Source: Parachlamydiaceae bacterium
GTDB taxonomy: Bacteria; Chlamydiota; Chlamydiia; Chlamydiales; Parachlamydiaceae
Direction of reading: 5' to 3'
Assembly: GCA_013817115.1 (NCBI GenBank)
Contig: JACDDG010000165.1
Coordinates: forward strand, 1 to 5,970
DNA: 5,970 nucleotides
Notes under the pieces: model-generated
What the model was told of the DNA's origin: nothing
The model's database searches: none
The model's input: the letters and a program-made list of their open reading frames with translations, nothing else
Translations under genes and position numbers: made by a program
Shown: one piece after another, positions 1 to 5,573 of the stretch
Position numbering within the stretch: position 1 is the first letter of the stretch
Layout: each line of letters begins with the position of its first letter

Positions 1-117
1 TCCCGCGATTAAGCGATCAAAAACAGCCCCATATTATAATATTGGGTCGTTTTTGATCGCTTAATCCCGGGGCTTTCTCAAAGCCAAAAATCCAACATTT
101 GGACGCACTTCGGTATA
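1..117. mobile_element. MITE-like palindromic element, copy A (5' end cut by window)
   Basis: This is the right part of an element that recurs at 361-517, 869-1031 and 1099-1260. Arms 8-24 and 49-65 are perfect 17-bp inverted repeats (ATTAAGCGATCAAAAAC and its complement). The centre, 31-42, is the self-complementary ATATTATAATAT, so 8-65 forms one near-continuous hairpin centred at 36.5. The outer right arm (73-117) ends in a diverged terminus, GGACGCACTTCGGTATA, with two mismatches to the terminus of copies C and D. The matching left terminus lies before the window. No protein is encoded, which fits a non-autonomous element moved in trans. Confidence 0.8.
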
Positions 118-360
118 AAGGAAAAAAAATAATATGGCAGAAAGTTTGTAAAATAAACGCATAAGTGTAGTCCTTAATTCTTAAATTTATGGGTCATATC
201 TAACAAATTATAATGCTATAATAAAAGGAAGGCAATATATTTTTGTGTAAGTTGTGTGTTTTTGCAAGTAAAGGAACTAAGAATTGAACGTGTTACGGAA
301 GCGATTGATTTTTATCATTATAAGTGGTTTAATTTAATAGATAGGTGGTGGCCTAGGTGT
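118..360. other. AT-rich stretch between MITE copies A and B, no convincing gene
   Basis: I find no supported gene here. There are two TATAAT hexamers (209-214 and 217-222) and a purine run AAGGAAGG (225-232) that looks like a ribosome binding site, but every frame opened just after it stops quickly or lacks a start codon. A frame beginning at GTG 256 is open until it enters MITE copy B. With the MITE and one TA removed, it would stop at a TAG directly at the insertion point, giving about 35 residues. It could be a decayed gene remnant, but nothing in it is recognisable. Confidence 0.4.
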
Positions 361-517
361 TATACCGAAGAGCATCCAAATTTTGGGTTTTGGCAAAGAG
401 AAAGCTCCCACGAGCGATCAAAACTACCCTATATTATAATATTGGGTCATTTTTAATCGCTTAATCGCAGGGCTTTCTCAAAGCCAAAAATCCAAAATTT
501 GAACGCTCTTCGGAATA
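361..517. mobile_element. MITE-like palindromic element, copy B
   Basis: The termini are TATACCGAAGAGC (361-373) and GCTCTTCGGAATA (505-517), inverted with one mismatch. Between them lie the same internal blocks as in the other copies: an AGAGAAAGCTC-type left segment pairing with GGGCTTTCTCAAAGCC on the right, then a GAGCGATCAAAA / TTTTTAATCGCTTAAT inner stem around the palindrome TATTATAATA. Copy B is the most diverged of the copies and about 5 bp shorter than C or D, so it is likely the oldest insertion. A TA lies at both outer edges. An apparent open frame from 256 to 456 runs into it but is read-through of repeat DNA. Confidence 0.82.
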
Positions 518-685
518 GACCTGACATTCTGACATTTGCACATTCGGGATTGTAAATTTTTACTTAAAGCAAATATTAGAATATCACGTCAAACACCTGG
601 CGGTGCATTCCTTATCTTTTGCAAGTATGAATATGATTTGCAAAAGATCTTGCTAAAATTAATGTCCAAAGGCGATATACTACTC
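518..685. other. Non-coding stretch with short direct repeat
   Basis: No gene is supported in this interval on either strand. It begins with the 8-bp tandem repeat CTGACATT twice (521-536), immediately beside the end of MITE copy B. It also contains the hairpin listed at 614-648. Confidence 0.5.
614..648. repeat. Perfect 11-bp inverted repeat (hairpin)
   Basis: ATCTTTTGCAA (614-624) and TTGCAAAAGAT (638-648) are perfect inverted repeats separated by 13 nt. No T-run follows on either strand that would make a canonical terminator, and no gene starts nearby. The symmetry could mark an operator or a remnant repeat; no role is assigned. Confidence 0.5.
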
Positions 686-837
686 CGCATCAAGCAAATT
701 GTGGAGGGCTAACAACGGGTATTCGCTAGTATGTGGCTTTCTTGCGCCCCTACCGGGGCGCACGTTTTGTGGTGATTTGAACCCCGGGTTTCGCTATCGC
801 TGCACCCGGGGCTATTAACAGTTCCCCCTACCGGGGG
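686..837 (+). repeat. Hairpin-rich repeat, left arm of large inverted-repeat element
   Basis: The core is 706-837, from GGGCTAACAA to CCCCCTACCGGGGG. It has three successive hairpins: GCGCCCC-TACC-GGGGCGC, then CCCCGGGT and ACCCGGGG around a loop containing CGCTATCGCTGC, then CCCCC-TACC-GGGGG (824-837). The same sequence returns inverted at 1283-1413 and directly at 5853-5970. The third copy also matches the CGCATCAAG segment at 686-694, so the repeat extends a little beyond the arm core. Most differences among the three copies fall in loops or linkers and leave the stems able to pair. It is not coding in any consistent frame. Confidence 0.85.
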
Positions 838-868
838 ATAAGGCATGAATGGCTTTTCTAGCATCTGA

Positions 869-1031
869 TATACCGAAGAGCGTTCCAGTTTTGGTTTTTG
901 GCACAGAGAAAGCTCACGTGATTAAGCGATCAAAAACGGCCCCATATTATGATATTGGGTCATTTTTGATCGCTTAATTCCGGGGCTTTCTCAAAGCCAA
1001 AAAATCCATAATTTGAACGCTCTTCGGTATA
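869..1031. mobile_element. MITE-like palindromic element, copy C
   Basis: This 163-bp element has perfect 17-bp terminal inverted repeats, TATACCGAAGAGCGTTC (869-885) and its complement (1015-1031). The outermost TA on each side is best read as a TA target duplication, giving termini TACCGAAGAGCGTTC. The interior continues as an imperfect palindrome down to a central TATTATGATA. TA duplication and short inverted termini are typical of elements moved by IS630/Tc1-mariner-type transposases (family knowledge). No transposase is present in the window to confirm this. It is inserted in the spacer between the two hairpin-rich arms. Confidence 0.88.
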
Positions 1032-1098
1032 GCTTTTATTAACGATGTTCTATCCCCCGGTAGGGGGATAAGGCATGAATGGCTTTTCTAGCATCTGA

Positions 1099-1260
1099 TA
1101 TACCGAAGAGCGTTCCAGTTTTGGTTTTTGGCACAGAGAAAGCTCACGCGATTAAGCGATCAAAAACGGCCCCATATTATGATATTGGGTCATTTTTGAT
1201 TGCTTAATCCCGGGGCTTTCTCAAAGCTAAAAATCCAAAATTTGAACGCTCTTCGGTATA
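1099..1260. mobile_element. MITE-like palindromic element, copy D
   Basis: This 162-bp sister of copy C has the same perfect 17-bp termini (1099-1115 and 1244-1260) and identical flanking spacer sequence, so it arose by duplication of the host segment and not by a separate insertion. It differs from copy C by five substitutions and one base deletion. At two positions (1149 C in CACGCG, 1209 C in AATCCCGG) it agrees with copy A where copy C does not, which hints at exchange between copies. Confidence 0.88.
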
Positions 1261-1282
1261 GCTTTTATTAACGATGTTCTAT

Positions 1283-1413
1283 CCCCCGGTAGGGGGAACT
1301 GTTAATAGCCCCGGGTGCAGCGATAGCGGAACCCGGGTTCAAATCATCACAAAACGTGCGCCCCTGTAGGGGCGCGAGAAAGCCACATAATAGCGCAGGC
1401 CTTTTGTTAGCCC
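1283..1413 (-). repeat. Hairpin-rich repeat, right (inverted) arm
   Basis: This is the reverse complement of 706-837, running from CCCCCGGTAGGGGG (1283-1296) to TTGTTAGCCC (1404-1413). Weaker similarity continues to about 1432. Differences from the left arm include one loop base in the first hairpin (TACC to TACA on the minus strand), one fewer C in the second, and a few linker bases; all three stems still form. With the left arm it makes a roughly 700-bp inverted-repeat structure ending only about 25-40 bp before the promoter region of the Nudix gene. It may insulate that gene from upstream transcription. Confidence 0.85.
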
Positions 1414-1470
1414 GCTGAGACTGATCCAGAGCTTCGAAAATTTTGCTAAAAAATTTGACAATTAAATCAT

Positions 1471-1476
1471 TATACT
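1471..1476 (+). promoter_or_regulatory. Candidate -10 element for the Nudix gene
   Basis: TATACT is a good sigma-70-like -10 hexamer, 22 nt before the start codon. A perfect TTGACA lies at 1455-1460 but only 10 nt away, too close to be its -35; at the correct 17-nt distance the sequence is just an A-run. The promoter is therefore either -10-driven or lies elsewhere in this AT-rich leader. Confidence 0.3.
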
Positions 1477-1498
1477 GAAAATCTTAAAGGCTAAATCT

Positions 1499-1999
1499 AT
1501 GAAAAAAAGCGCTGCGATTGCTATCATCTTTAATGCAGAAAAGAATGCGATTGTTCTAACTAAAAGACGTGATGTACCTGTCTGGGTGTTCCCCGGTGGA
1601 GGTATCGATGACGGTGAAATGCCTGAAGTTGCTGCTGTTCGCGAAGCATTAGAAGAAACAGGGTTAGTTGTAAAAATTATACGTCAGGTTGCAAAGTATT
1701 CCCCCATCAACAGATTAACAAGCCCAACGTATACTTATGCATGTAGTGTTATGAAAGGGGAAATCGCAGTGAGTGCAGAAACTAAAGAAGTTCGATGGTT
1801 TTCTTTAAACAATTTACCTCAAATGTTTTTTTATGTTCATCATGAATGGCTTGTGGATGCCTTAAAAGATGAACCAAATTTAATAATTAAAAAAATAGAC
1901 TCTGTGACCTACTGGAAAGTGTTTACATATTTTTTGAAGCACCCAACTCATGTAGTACGTATGTTGTTGTCGCGTCTGGGAATACCGATGAATTCATAG
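1499..1999 (+). CDS. Nudix hydrolase (MutT-like)
   Basis: This 166-residue protein carries a complete Nudix box, GX5EX7REUXEEXGU: G34, E40, R48, E49, E52, E53 and G55 are all in place, preceded by the usual WVFPGGG (29-35) leading strand. Nudix enzymes hydrolyse a nucleoside diphosphate linked to another moiety, using Mg2+ or Mn2+ bound by the REXXEE glutamates. The substrate cannot be told from the box; oxidised nucleotides, dinucleoside polyphosphates and nucleotide sugars are all possible. The fold occupies about residues 3-115. The last 50 residues form a basic, aromatic tail (TYWKVFTYFLKHP...) that is not part of the core. The ATG is preceded by AAAGG (1486-1490) at 8 nt, a well-placed ribosome binding site. 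It is likely monocistronic: 116 bp separate it from the next gene, which has its own ribosome binding site. Family assignment is secure, substrate unknown. Confidence 0.93.
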   Translation: MKKSAAIAIIFNAEKNAIVLTKRRDVPVWVFPGGGIDDGEMPEVAAVREALEETGLVVKIIRQVAKYSPINRLTSPTYTYACSVMKGEIAVSAETKEVRWFSLNNLPQMFFYVHHEWLVDALKDEPNLIIKKIDSVTYWKVFTYFLKHPTHVVRMLLSRLGIPMNS

Positions 2000-2115
2000 T
2001 TAAGATCTTAATCTGTCATTTCCTTCTTTTATCTATCCATTTTAATAGCTTCTAATGTATGTTAATATCTTTAAATTAAAGAGTTGATAAATAGTTTAGT
2101 TCGAAGGAAAATTTT

Positions 2116-3102
2116 ATGCAGCCGGTACGCTCCACTTTAGTCGTTCCCAATCGCAGCAATTACGTTAGTACTGTTTCAGAGTTAATCGATGAAAATAGAG
2201 TATTCCATGATACCTATGTGTCAGTACGATTAGAAAATGGTTTTAGGAATTTCATTTATCCTGATTATCTCCAGCGAAATATGTCAAATCGATATGCAGT
2301 TCATGTGCTAAACGATATAATGTTCAATCTTCCTAGCGATGTCCAATCAGTTCTGTTAGATAAAATTTCTGGATTTCAATCGTGGGTTACAGCAAAAATG
2401 TATTGCACGGATGCCGCAGTTGAGCTGTACGCGCATAAAGTTCTAACGAATTTAAATGTTGCTCATCCACACAATAAAGCTACCGAAGCTTTTCTAAGGC
2501 ATAAATATAAGGAATTAGTTGGAAGTAGCACTCGCGATGAACTCGATAACTTTTTAGTCGAATACAAAAAAGAAAATAACCCTCTTCCAAAAACTACCTT
2601 TTGGTCACATTTATTAATGCAGAAAGTGACTTATGTTGCGTCTATAACTTTCAAAATTATTTCATTTCCATTAGCTATGCTTGTTGGATTTAGTGTTTTG
2701 AACTGCGTTTTGAACTGCGGTGTAAAAATTTCTTATATAGTTTTGGATTATGCCCTTACATTAACAGTGCTTAGAATTATTGGAGTTAGTGTCTCAATTT
2801 TTGCAGCATCTTTATTGATTAGTTTCACGAAGCTTATGAACTATAATTTTATTAAATTTCCAGTTATTACGATAGTCGGTTTAACTATTTTTTTTGTTAA
2901 AATTATCGAGATAATTCGTGATCTTCCGACTTTAATTGCTTATTGTTTTAGTCAAGCATTTAGGAAAGTTTTATTGTCTGTTGCAGATACTATGGGTGTG
3001 CACTCGGCTTTTTATGCACGCATTCGACGCTCTTGTGATCTAAAAGATGCTGAGAATCTTTTTGTGCATCAAGTTATGCAGCTTAAAGTGAAAGCTGGAT
3101 AA
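2116..3102 (+). CDS. Hypothetical hydrophobic protein, paralogue 1 of a tandem pair
   Basis: I do not recognise a known family. The 328-residue protein has a mostly polar N-terminal half (1-165), a strongly hydrophobic middle with several possible membrane segments (about 172-200, 204-236 and 248-267), and a polar C-terminal tail. Compared with the following gene, residues 85-160 (SGFQSW.TAKMYC... to ENNPL.KT) are 49/76 identical by my count, and the last 29 residues (YARI.RSCDLKDAENLFVHQ...) are 25/29 identical, while the hydrophobic middle is poorly conserved. Both proteins begin MQP and share VP.RSN near residue 10. There is no cleavable signal peptide. The start is supported by GAAGGA (2103-2108) at 7 nt. 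Soluble ends around a hydrophobic block recall host-directed membrane proteins of intracellular bacteria, such as chlamydial inclusion-membrane proteins, but that comparison is by architecture only. Confidence 0.85.
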   Translation: MQPVRSTLVVPNRSNYVSTVSELIDENRVFHDTYVSVRLENGFRNFIYPDYLQRNMSNRYAVHVLNDIMFNLPSDVQSVLLDKISGFQSWVTAKMYCTDAAVELYAHKVLTNLNVAHPHNKATEAFLRHKYKELVGSSTRDELDNFLVEYKKENNPLPKTTFWSHLLMQKVTYVASITFKIISFPLAMLVGFSVLNCVLNCGVKISYIVLDYALTLTVLRIIGVSVSIFAASLLISFTKLMNYNFIKFPVITIVGLTIFFVKIIEIIRDLPTLIAYCFSQAFRKVLLSVADTMGVHSAFYARIRRSCDLKDAENLFVHQVMQLKVKAG

Positions 3103-3194
3103 CATTGTTGACAGGTTGGGCGAGTGAAGATCATTATTTGCCTATTTATTTTCTTTTCATTAATTTTTCACTATGATACGATCGCTAATAACTT

Positions 3195-3207
3195 GAGATA
3201 ATATCTC
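3195..3207. promoter_or_regulatory. Short inverted repeat upstream of paralogue 2, possible operator
   Basis: GAGATA and TATCTC flank a single A, 69 bp before the second paralogue's start codon. A TATGAT at 3172-3177 could be a -10 hexamer but has only a T-rich, weak -35. A TTGACT at 3217-3222 lacks a partner at the right spacing. The 173-bp gap and its own ribosome binding site suggest the second gene has its own promoter, which I cannot place firmly. Confidence 0.22.
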
Positions 3208-3275
3208 TTGTTTTGCTTGACTTAAATTTAAAGTAAATTGAAGTCATTTAAATAATTTAAAAAAGGTAAATCTTT

Positions 3276-4256
3276 ATGCAGCCTATAAGCCTAAATTTAA
3301 CTGTTCCCGACCGCAGCAATTTTGTTGGTGTTGCTTCATGGGCTATTGATGAGAAATCGATGTTGAACAACAATGTTCAACAAGAAAATTACAAAAATTT
3401 AAAAAACCCTGAAGTTGTTTCATACAGCACGTTGTTGAATAATGTACGGTTACTTATTCCAGACTGTCAATCTCTCATTTTGAAGGAAACTTCAGGATTT
3501 CAATCATGGATTACAGCAAAGATGTATTGCGATGATAGTGCGGTTGAAATGTACGCGCGGAAAGTTTTAAAAGATTTAAATATTTCTCATCCGCTTAAGA
3601 AAGCTACAGAAGTTTTTCTAAGACATAAATTTAACCATCTAGTTCAAAATAGCCCTAAAAGAGATGTTGATAGCATTTTGCAGGAATACTATAAAGAAAA
3701 TAATCCTCTTGAAAAAACAGCTACAAAGTATCAAGCAATAGCTCAAAAAGTTACTTCTTTTGCTGCCATTGTTTTGACGATTGTTGGAATTCCGTTAGCT
3801 CTTTACGGTGGTTACCGTTTATGGGCATGTGCTCATCAAGTGATTAATTTTGTTAAAGCTGAAATTGTACCAATTGTGGTGAACAAAATTATTAACTATA
3901 CTCCTTTAGTAGTTATTCGTTTAGCGACTAAAATTTATGATTGGAGATTTACAATCTTTGTAACAGCCTTCGTAGCTAGATTTACAAGATTAAATAATTA
4001 TAGTTTTATCAGAATTCCGCTAAATGCGTTAAGTGAACTAGCCTATCCATCAAAAGTTATTAATAGACTATATTGGTTGCCGTCCGATATTGCTATTTTT
4101 TCATACAACAAAATTCGTAATGCGGCATCGGCTAGCGCAAACTTTGTGGGTGAGAAGTCAGGTATTTATGCTCGGATACAAAGATCTTGCGATCTCAAAG
4201 ATGCTGAAAATCTTTTTGTGCATCAGATTATGCATCTTAAAGTTCAAGCTGGATAG
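3276..4256 (+). CDS. Hypothetical hydrophobic protein, paralogue 2 of a tandem pair
   Basis: This 326-residue protein is the tandem duplicate of the preceding gene. The conserved central block is 73-148 and the conserved tail 298-326; C85 (in AKMYC) and C305 (in RSCDLKD) match C97 and C307 of the paralogue. It is shorter between residues 25 and 72 and diverges through the middle, where hydrophobic stretches lie at about 161-185, 195-216 and 225-236. In the tail even the DNA is closely similar, whereas the membrane region is not, so the ends are under constraint and the middle is free to vary or under diversifying pressure. The ATG follows AAAAGG (3261-3266) at 9 nt. It ends 204 bp before the convergent minus-strand operon, with a palindromic repeat between them. 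Coding status is secure because the duplicate conserves the frame; function is unknown. Confidence 0.85.
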   Translation: MQPISLNLTVPDRSNFVGVASWAIDEKSMLNNNVQQENYKNLKNPEVVSYSTLLNNVRLLIPDCQSLILKETSGFQSWITAKMYCDDSAVEMYARKVLKDLNISHPLKKATEVFLRHKFNHLVQNSPKRDVDSILQEYYKENNPLEKTATKYQAIAQKVTSFAAIVLTIVGIPLALYGGYRLWACAHQVINFVKAEIVPIVVNKIINYTPLVVIRLATKIYDWRFTIFVTAFVARFTRLNNYSFIRIPLNALSELAYPSKVINRLYWLPSDIAIFSYNKIRNAASASANFVGEKSGIYARIQRSCDLKDAENLFVHQIMHLKVQAG

Positions 4257-4282
4257 TTTTCCGTATCTTAGAAACTAGTTTG

Positions 4283-4422
4283 ACGCATTAGTATTTTTTT
4301 GATAAAAATGCAGGTGTTAGCATGCGGCGAAGTAGTTGTGGCCCGTCCTCCATTGCCGTGCTACAATTTGCTGCTTCGCAGCTTGCTAACACTTAGCTTA
4401 TTTGTCAAAAAGGCCGTAAAAC
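4283..4422. repeat. Palindromic repeat element between convergent genes
   Basis: Two inverted copies of one sequence meet head to head: 4283-4345 on the plus strand and 4358-4422 on the minus strand. The shared pattern is ACGCAT.AGT, a T-run followed by TTGA.AAA, then GTTAGCA.GC.GCGAAG.AG and TTGT.GC.CG. A third, single copy lies at 5574-5636. The consistent layout, including the T-run and the GCTGC-GAA-GCAGC mini-hairpin, shows that this is a dispersed repeat family and not a chance palindrome. It encodes nothing. Confidence 0.72.
4314..4392. terminator. Long imperfect hairpin, probable terminator for convergent units
   Basis: GTGTTAGC (4314-4321) pairs with GCTAACAC (4385-4392). The stem continues inwards through GCGGCGAAGTAG against CTGCTTCGCAGC and TTGTGGCCCG against the GCCGTGCTACAA side. 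It starts 58 nt after the second paralogue's stop and 69 nt after the stop of the minus-strand zinc-ribbon gene. Read on the minus strand it is followed within a few bases by a T-run (complement of AAAAATGCAG at 4305-4314), the classical arrangement. On the plus strand the following T-content is weaker. It is most plausibly the operon terminator, perhaps bidirectional. Confidence 0.5.
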
Positions 4423-4460
4423 TAACTTTGCGCCCTTGCTTTAAAACTTCTAGGCCCAGA

Positions 4461-4691
4461 TCACTTTTCTTTCTTATTGTACGAAAGGCACTGAGGGCAA
4501 CGAGTTATTCCTTGCACCCGATCATCCAAATAGCAAAACTGACAATACTCGCAAATGTACAGTTGATGCTCATCGATATTCATTTTTTTATGGCGCCTAG
4601 AATAATGCTGGGCTAACCATAAACCTAGAAGAGGGCCTAAGGTCAAGCAAAGATAGATCATGAATGCTGTCACAGAAGAAATTTCAATCAT
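4461..4691 (-). CDS. Small membrane-anchored zinc-ribbon protein
   Basis: This 76-residue protein has one hydrophobic helix at about 8-28 (AFMIYLCLTLGPLLGLWLAQ), then a basic stretch HYSRRHKK (29-36), which by the positive-inside rule places the C-terminus in the cytoplasm. The C-terminal part holds CEYC (47-50), C53 and CPQC (65-68): two CxxC knuckles 14 residues apart, the signature of a four-cysteine zinc ribbon. I cannot name a family. Its ATG overlaps the stop of the upstream TonB/TolA-like gene (ATGA, 4688-4691), so the two are translationally coupled and very likely work together. It could be a small accessory or regulatory subunit of that envelope complex, or a membrane-tethered nucleic-acid or protein-binding module. 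Confidence 0.82.
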   Translation of the reverse strand: MIEISSVTAFMIYLCLTLGPLLGLWLAQHYSRRHKKMNIDEHQLYICEYCQFCYLDDRVQGITRCPQCLSYNKKEK

Positions 4692-5440
4692 TGAATAACT
4701 CCTGGCGCTTTAGGGGCCATTACTATTTCAATTTCACCTGACACAATGTCAGGCGCTTTCTTTGGTGCAAACTTTAAACTTTTTAATGCTTCAATAGCGT
4801 AATTCTGAAGTTTTTCACCTTCAGGAGACTCTTTGATTTCCCACCAGAATATTTCCCCGTTAGTTTGATCTACTTGCACCTGGAAATGAACGCGATAAGT
4901 TTCATTTTTAGCTGTTTTTATTTGTGGGCGTTTATTCGTAAGGGTTGATAGTTCTAAAAGTTCTACAAGAGCCCCTGATACATGAAAATCTAAAAGTTCA
5001 TATATTTTTGCATCATTTTTTAAAGCTAGAATTTCTTTCTCTAAAATTTCTTCCTGAGGAAAAAAGGGCGTGATGAAATCAATTTCTTGCGCAATAGATT
5101 CTTTGCTAACGATTGGAATCATCCTGGCCTTTGGAATGGAAGGATCGGTAGGTAAAGGGGCGATCAGATATGTCGGTATAGGCTCTTGTTCTTCCAAATG
5201 CTGATTTGTGGAATACACTCCACGTTGAATAGGCAGTTCTGTCGCTACTCTGACAGGAGGAAATAAAGATTGTTGATAATTCACTTGAAAAGGAGCAATT
5301 TTAAATATCAATAACGCTCCAAAATGGATTAAGAGCGCATAGCCCAAAGCACAAAGAAAAGTTACAGATAAGAAAGTTTGCCTGGCACGTAGGAGAATGT
5401 TTAATTCGCGTGTTTTGGCAATTTTTTCAAGTTTTAGCAT
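4688..5440 (-). CDS. TonB/TolA-like energy-transducer protein
   Basis: The 250-residue protein starts with a basic cytoplasmic N-terminus (K3, K6, K9, R11, R18, R20), has one membrane helix at about 22-48, then a proline-containing periplasmic linker (about 50-130), an E/L-rich helical section (128-165), and a C-terminal domain at about 181-243. That domain fits the TonB C-terminal pattern: a strand YRVHFQVQVDQTNGEI, then EIKESPEGEKLQNYAIEALK with the typical A-x-x-A-L-K helix, then FAP and a final strand GEIEIVMAP. TonB and TolA couple the proton-motive force from ExbBD or TolQR to the outer membrane. No such partner gene lies here, and the linker lacks the long Pro-Glu/Pro-Lys runs of classical TonB, so a TolA-like role is equally possible. 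The upstream ribosome binding site is weak (GAGA). It is first gene of a two-gene operon. Confidence 0.78.
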   Translation of the reverse strand: MLKLEKIAKTRELNILLRARQTFLSVTFLCALGYALLIHFGALLIFKIAPFQVNYQQSLFPPVRVATELPIQRGVYSTNQHLEEQEPIPTYLIAPLPTDPSIPKARMIPIVSKESIAQEIDFITPFFPQEEILEKEILALKNDAKIYELLDFHVSGALVELLELSTLTNKRPQIKTAKNETYRVHFQVQVDQTNGEIFWWEIKESPEGEKLQNYAIEALKSLKFAPKKAPDIVSGEIEIVMAPKAPGVIQ

Positions 5441-5456
5441 CGATAATTCTCATTAA

Positions 5457-5471
5457 GGCATGTAATATGCC
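5457..5471. repeat. Small inverted repeat in the operon leader
   Basis: GGCAT and ATGCC flank five bases, 17-31 nt upstream of the TonB/TolA-like start codon on the minus strand. It could form a small leader hairpin or a regulator site. No good promoter could be placed beside it. Confidence 0.25.
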
Positions 5472-5539
5472 GGCTTATTCAGGCCTTTAGAGCATTTTAC
5501 AGCTCGATATAACAACATTTTCTCACGGCCTTTGCCTTC

Positions 5540-5563
5540 CTCTGCGTCTCCGCGCCTCTGCGC
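5540..5563. repeat. G+C-rich tandem repeat, three 8-bp units
   Basis: CTCTGCGT, CTCCGCGC and CTCTGCGC follow each other without gaps. The run stands out strongly against the AT-rich surroundings and lies between the operon leader and the dispersed repeat at 5574. No function is assigned. Confidence 0.55.
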
Positions 5564-5573
5564 CCATACTTTT

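Larger units (their letters stand above)
838..1296. repeat. Tandem duplication, 230 + 229 bp, each unit carrying a MITE
   Basis: Unit 1 is 838-1067 and unit 2 is 1068-1296. Each consists of a 31-bp left spacer starting ATAAGGCATGAATGG, a MITE, a right spacer GCTTTTATTAACGATG..., and the palindrome CCCCCGGTAGGGGG. The units differ by five substitutions (919/1149, 971/1201, 979/1209, 998/1228, 1009/1238) and a one-base indel in an A-run, all inside the MITE; the spacers and palindromes are identical. The repeat boundary falls exactly at the 14-bp palindrome, which occurs at 824-837 in the opposite orientation and at 1054-1067 and 1283-1296. Confidence 0.9.

Noticed and set aside
256..456. 66-codon open frame starting at GTG
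   Set aside because: Its second half is MITE copy B sequence, there is no ribosome binding site at a useful distance, and removal of the MITE leaves an immediate stop. It is at best a short remnant.
706..1413. Integron attC-like site, because of GGCTAACAA and TTGTTAGCC at the arm ends
   Set aside because: The bases do not fit the RYYYAAC/GTTRRRY cores, there is no cassette gene or integrase, and the arms are explained by the inverted-repeat element.
1..1432. CRISPR array, because of several repeats at intervals
   Set aside because: Repeat units are about 160 bp and palindromic, spacing is irregular, and two units share identical flanks. None of this fits CRISPR repeats and spacers.
1455..1476. 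TTGACA with TATACT as a complete sigma-70-type promoter
   Set aside because: The spacing is 10 nt, not about 17. Only the -10 hexamer was retained, at low confidence.
4090..4278. 62-codon plus-strand open frame
   Set aside because: It lies out of frame inside the 3' end of the second paralogue, whose frame is conserved with its duplicate.
4299..4616. 105-codon plus-strand open frame
   Set aside because: It spans the palindromic repeat and is antisense to the zinc-ribbon gene, which has a clear motif and a coupled start. It is a shadow.
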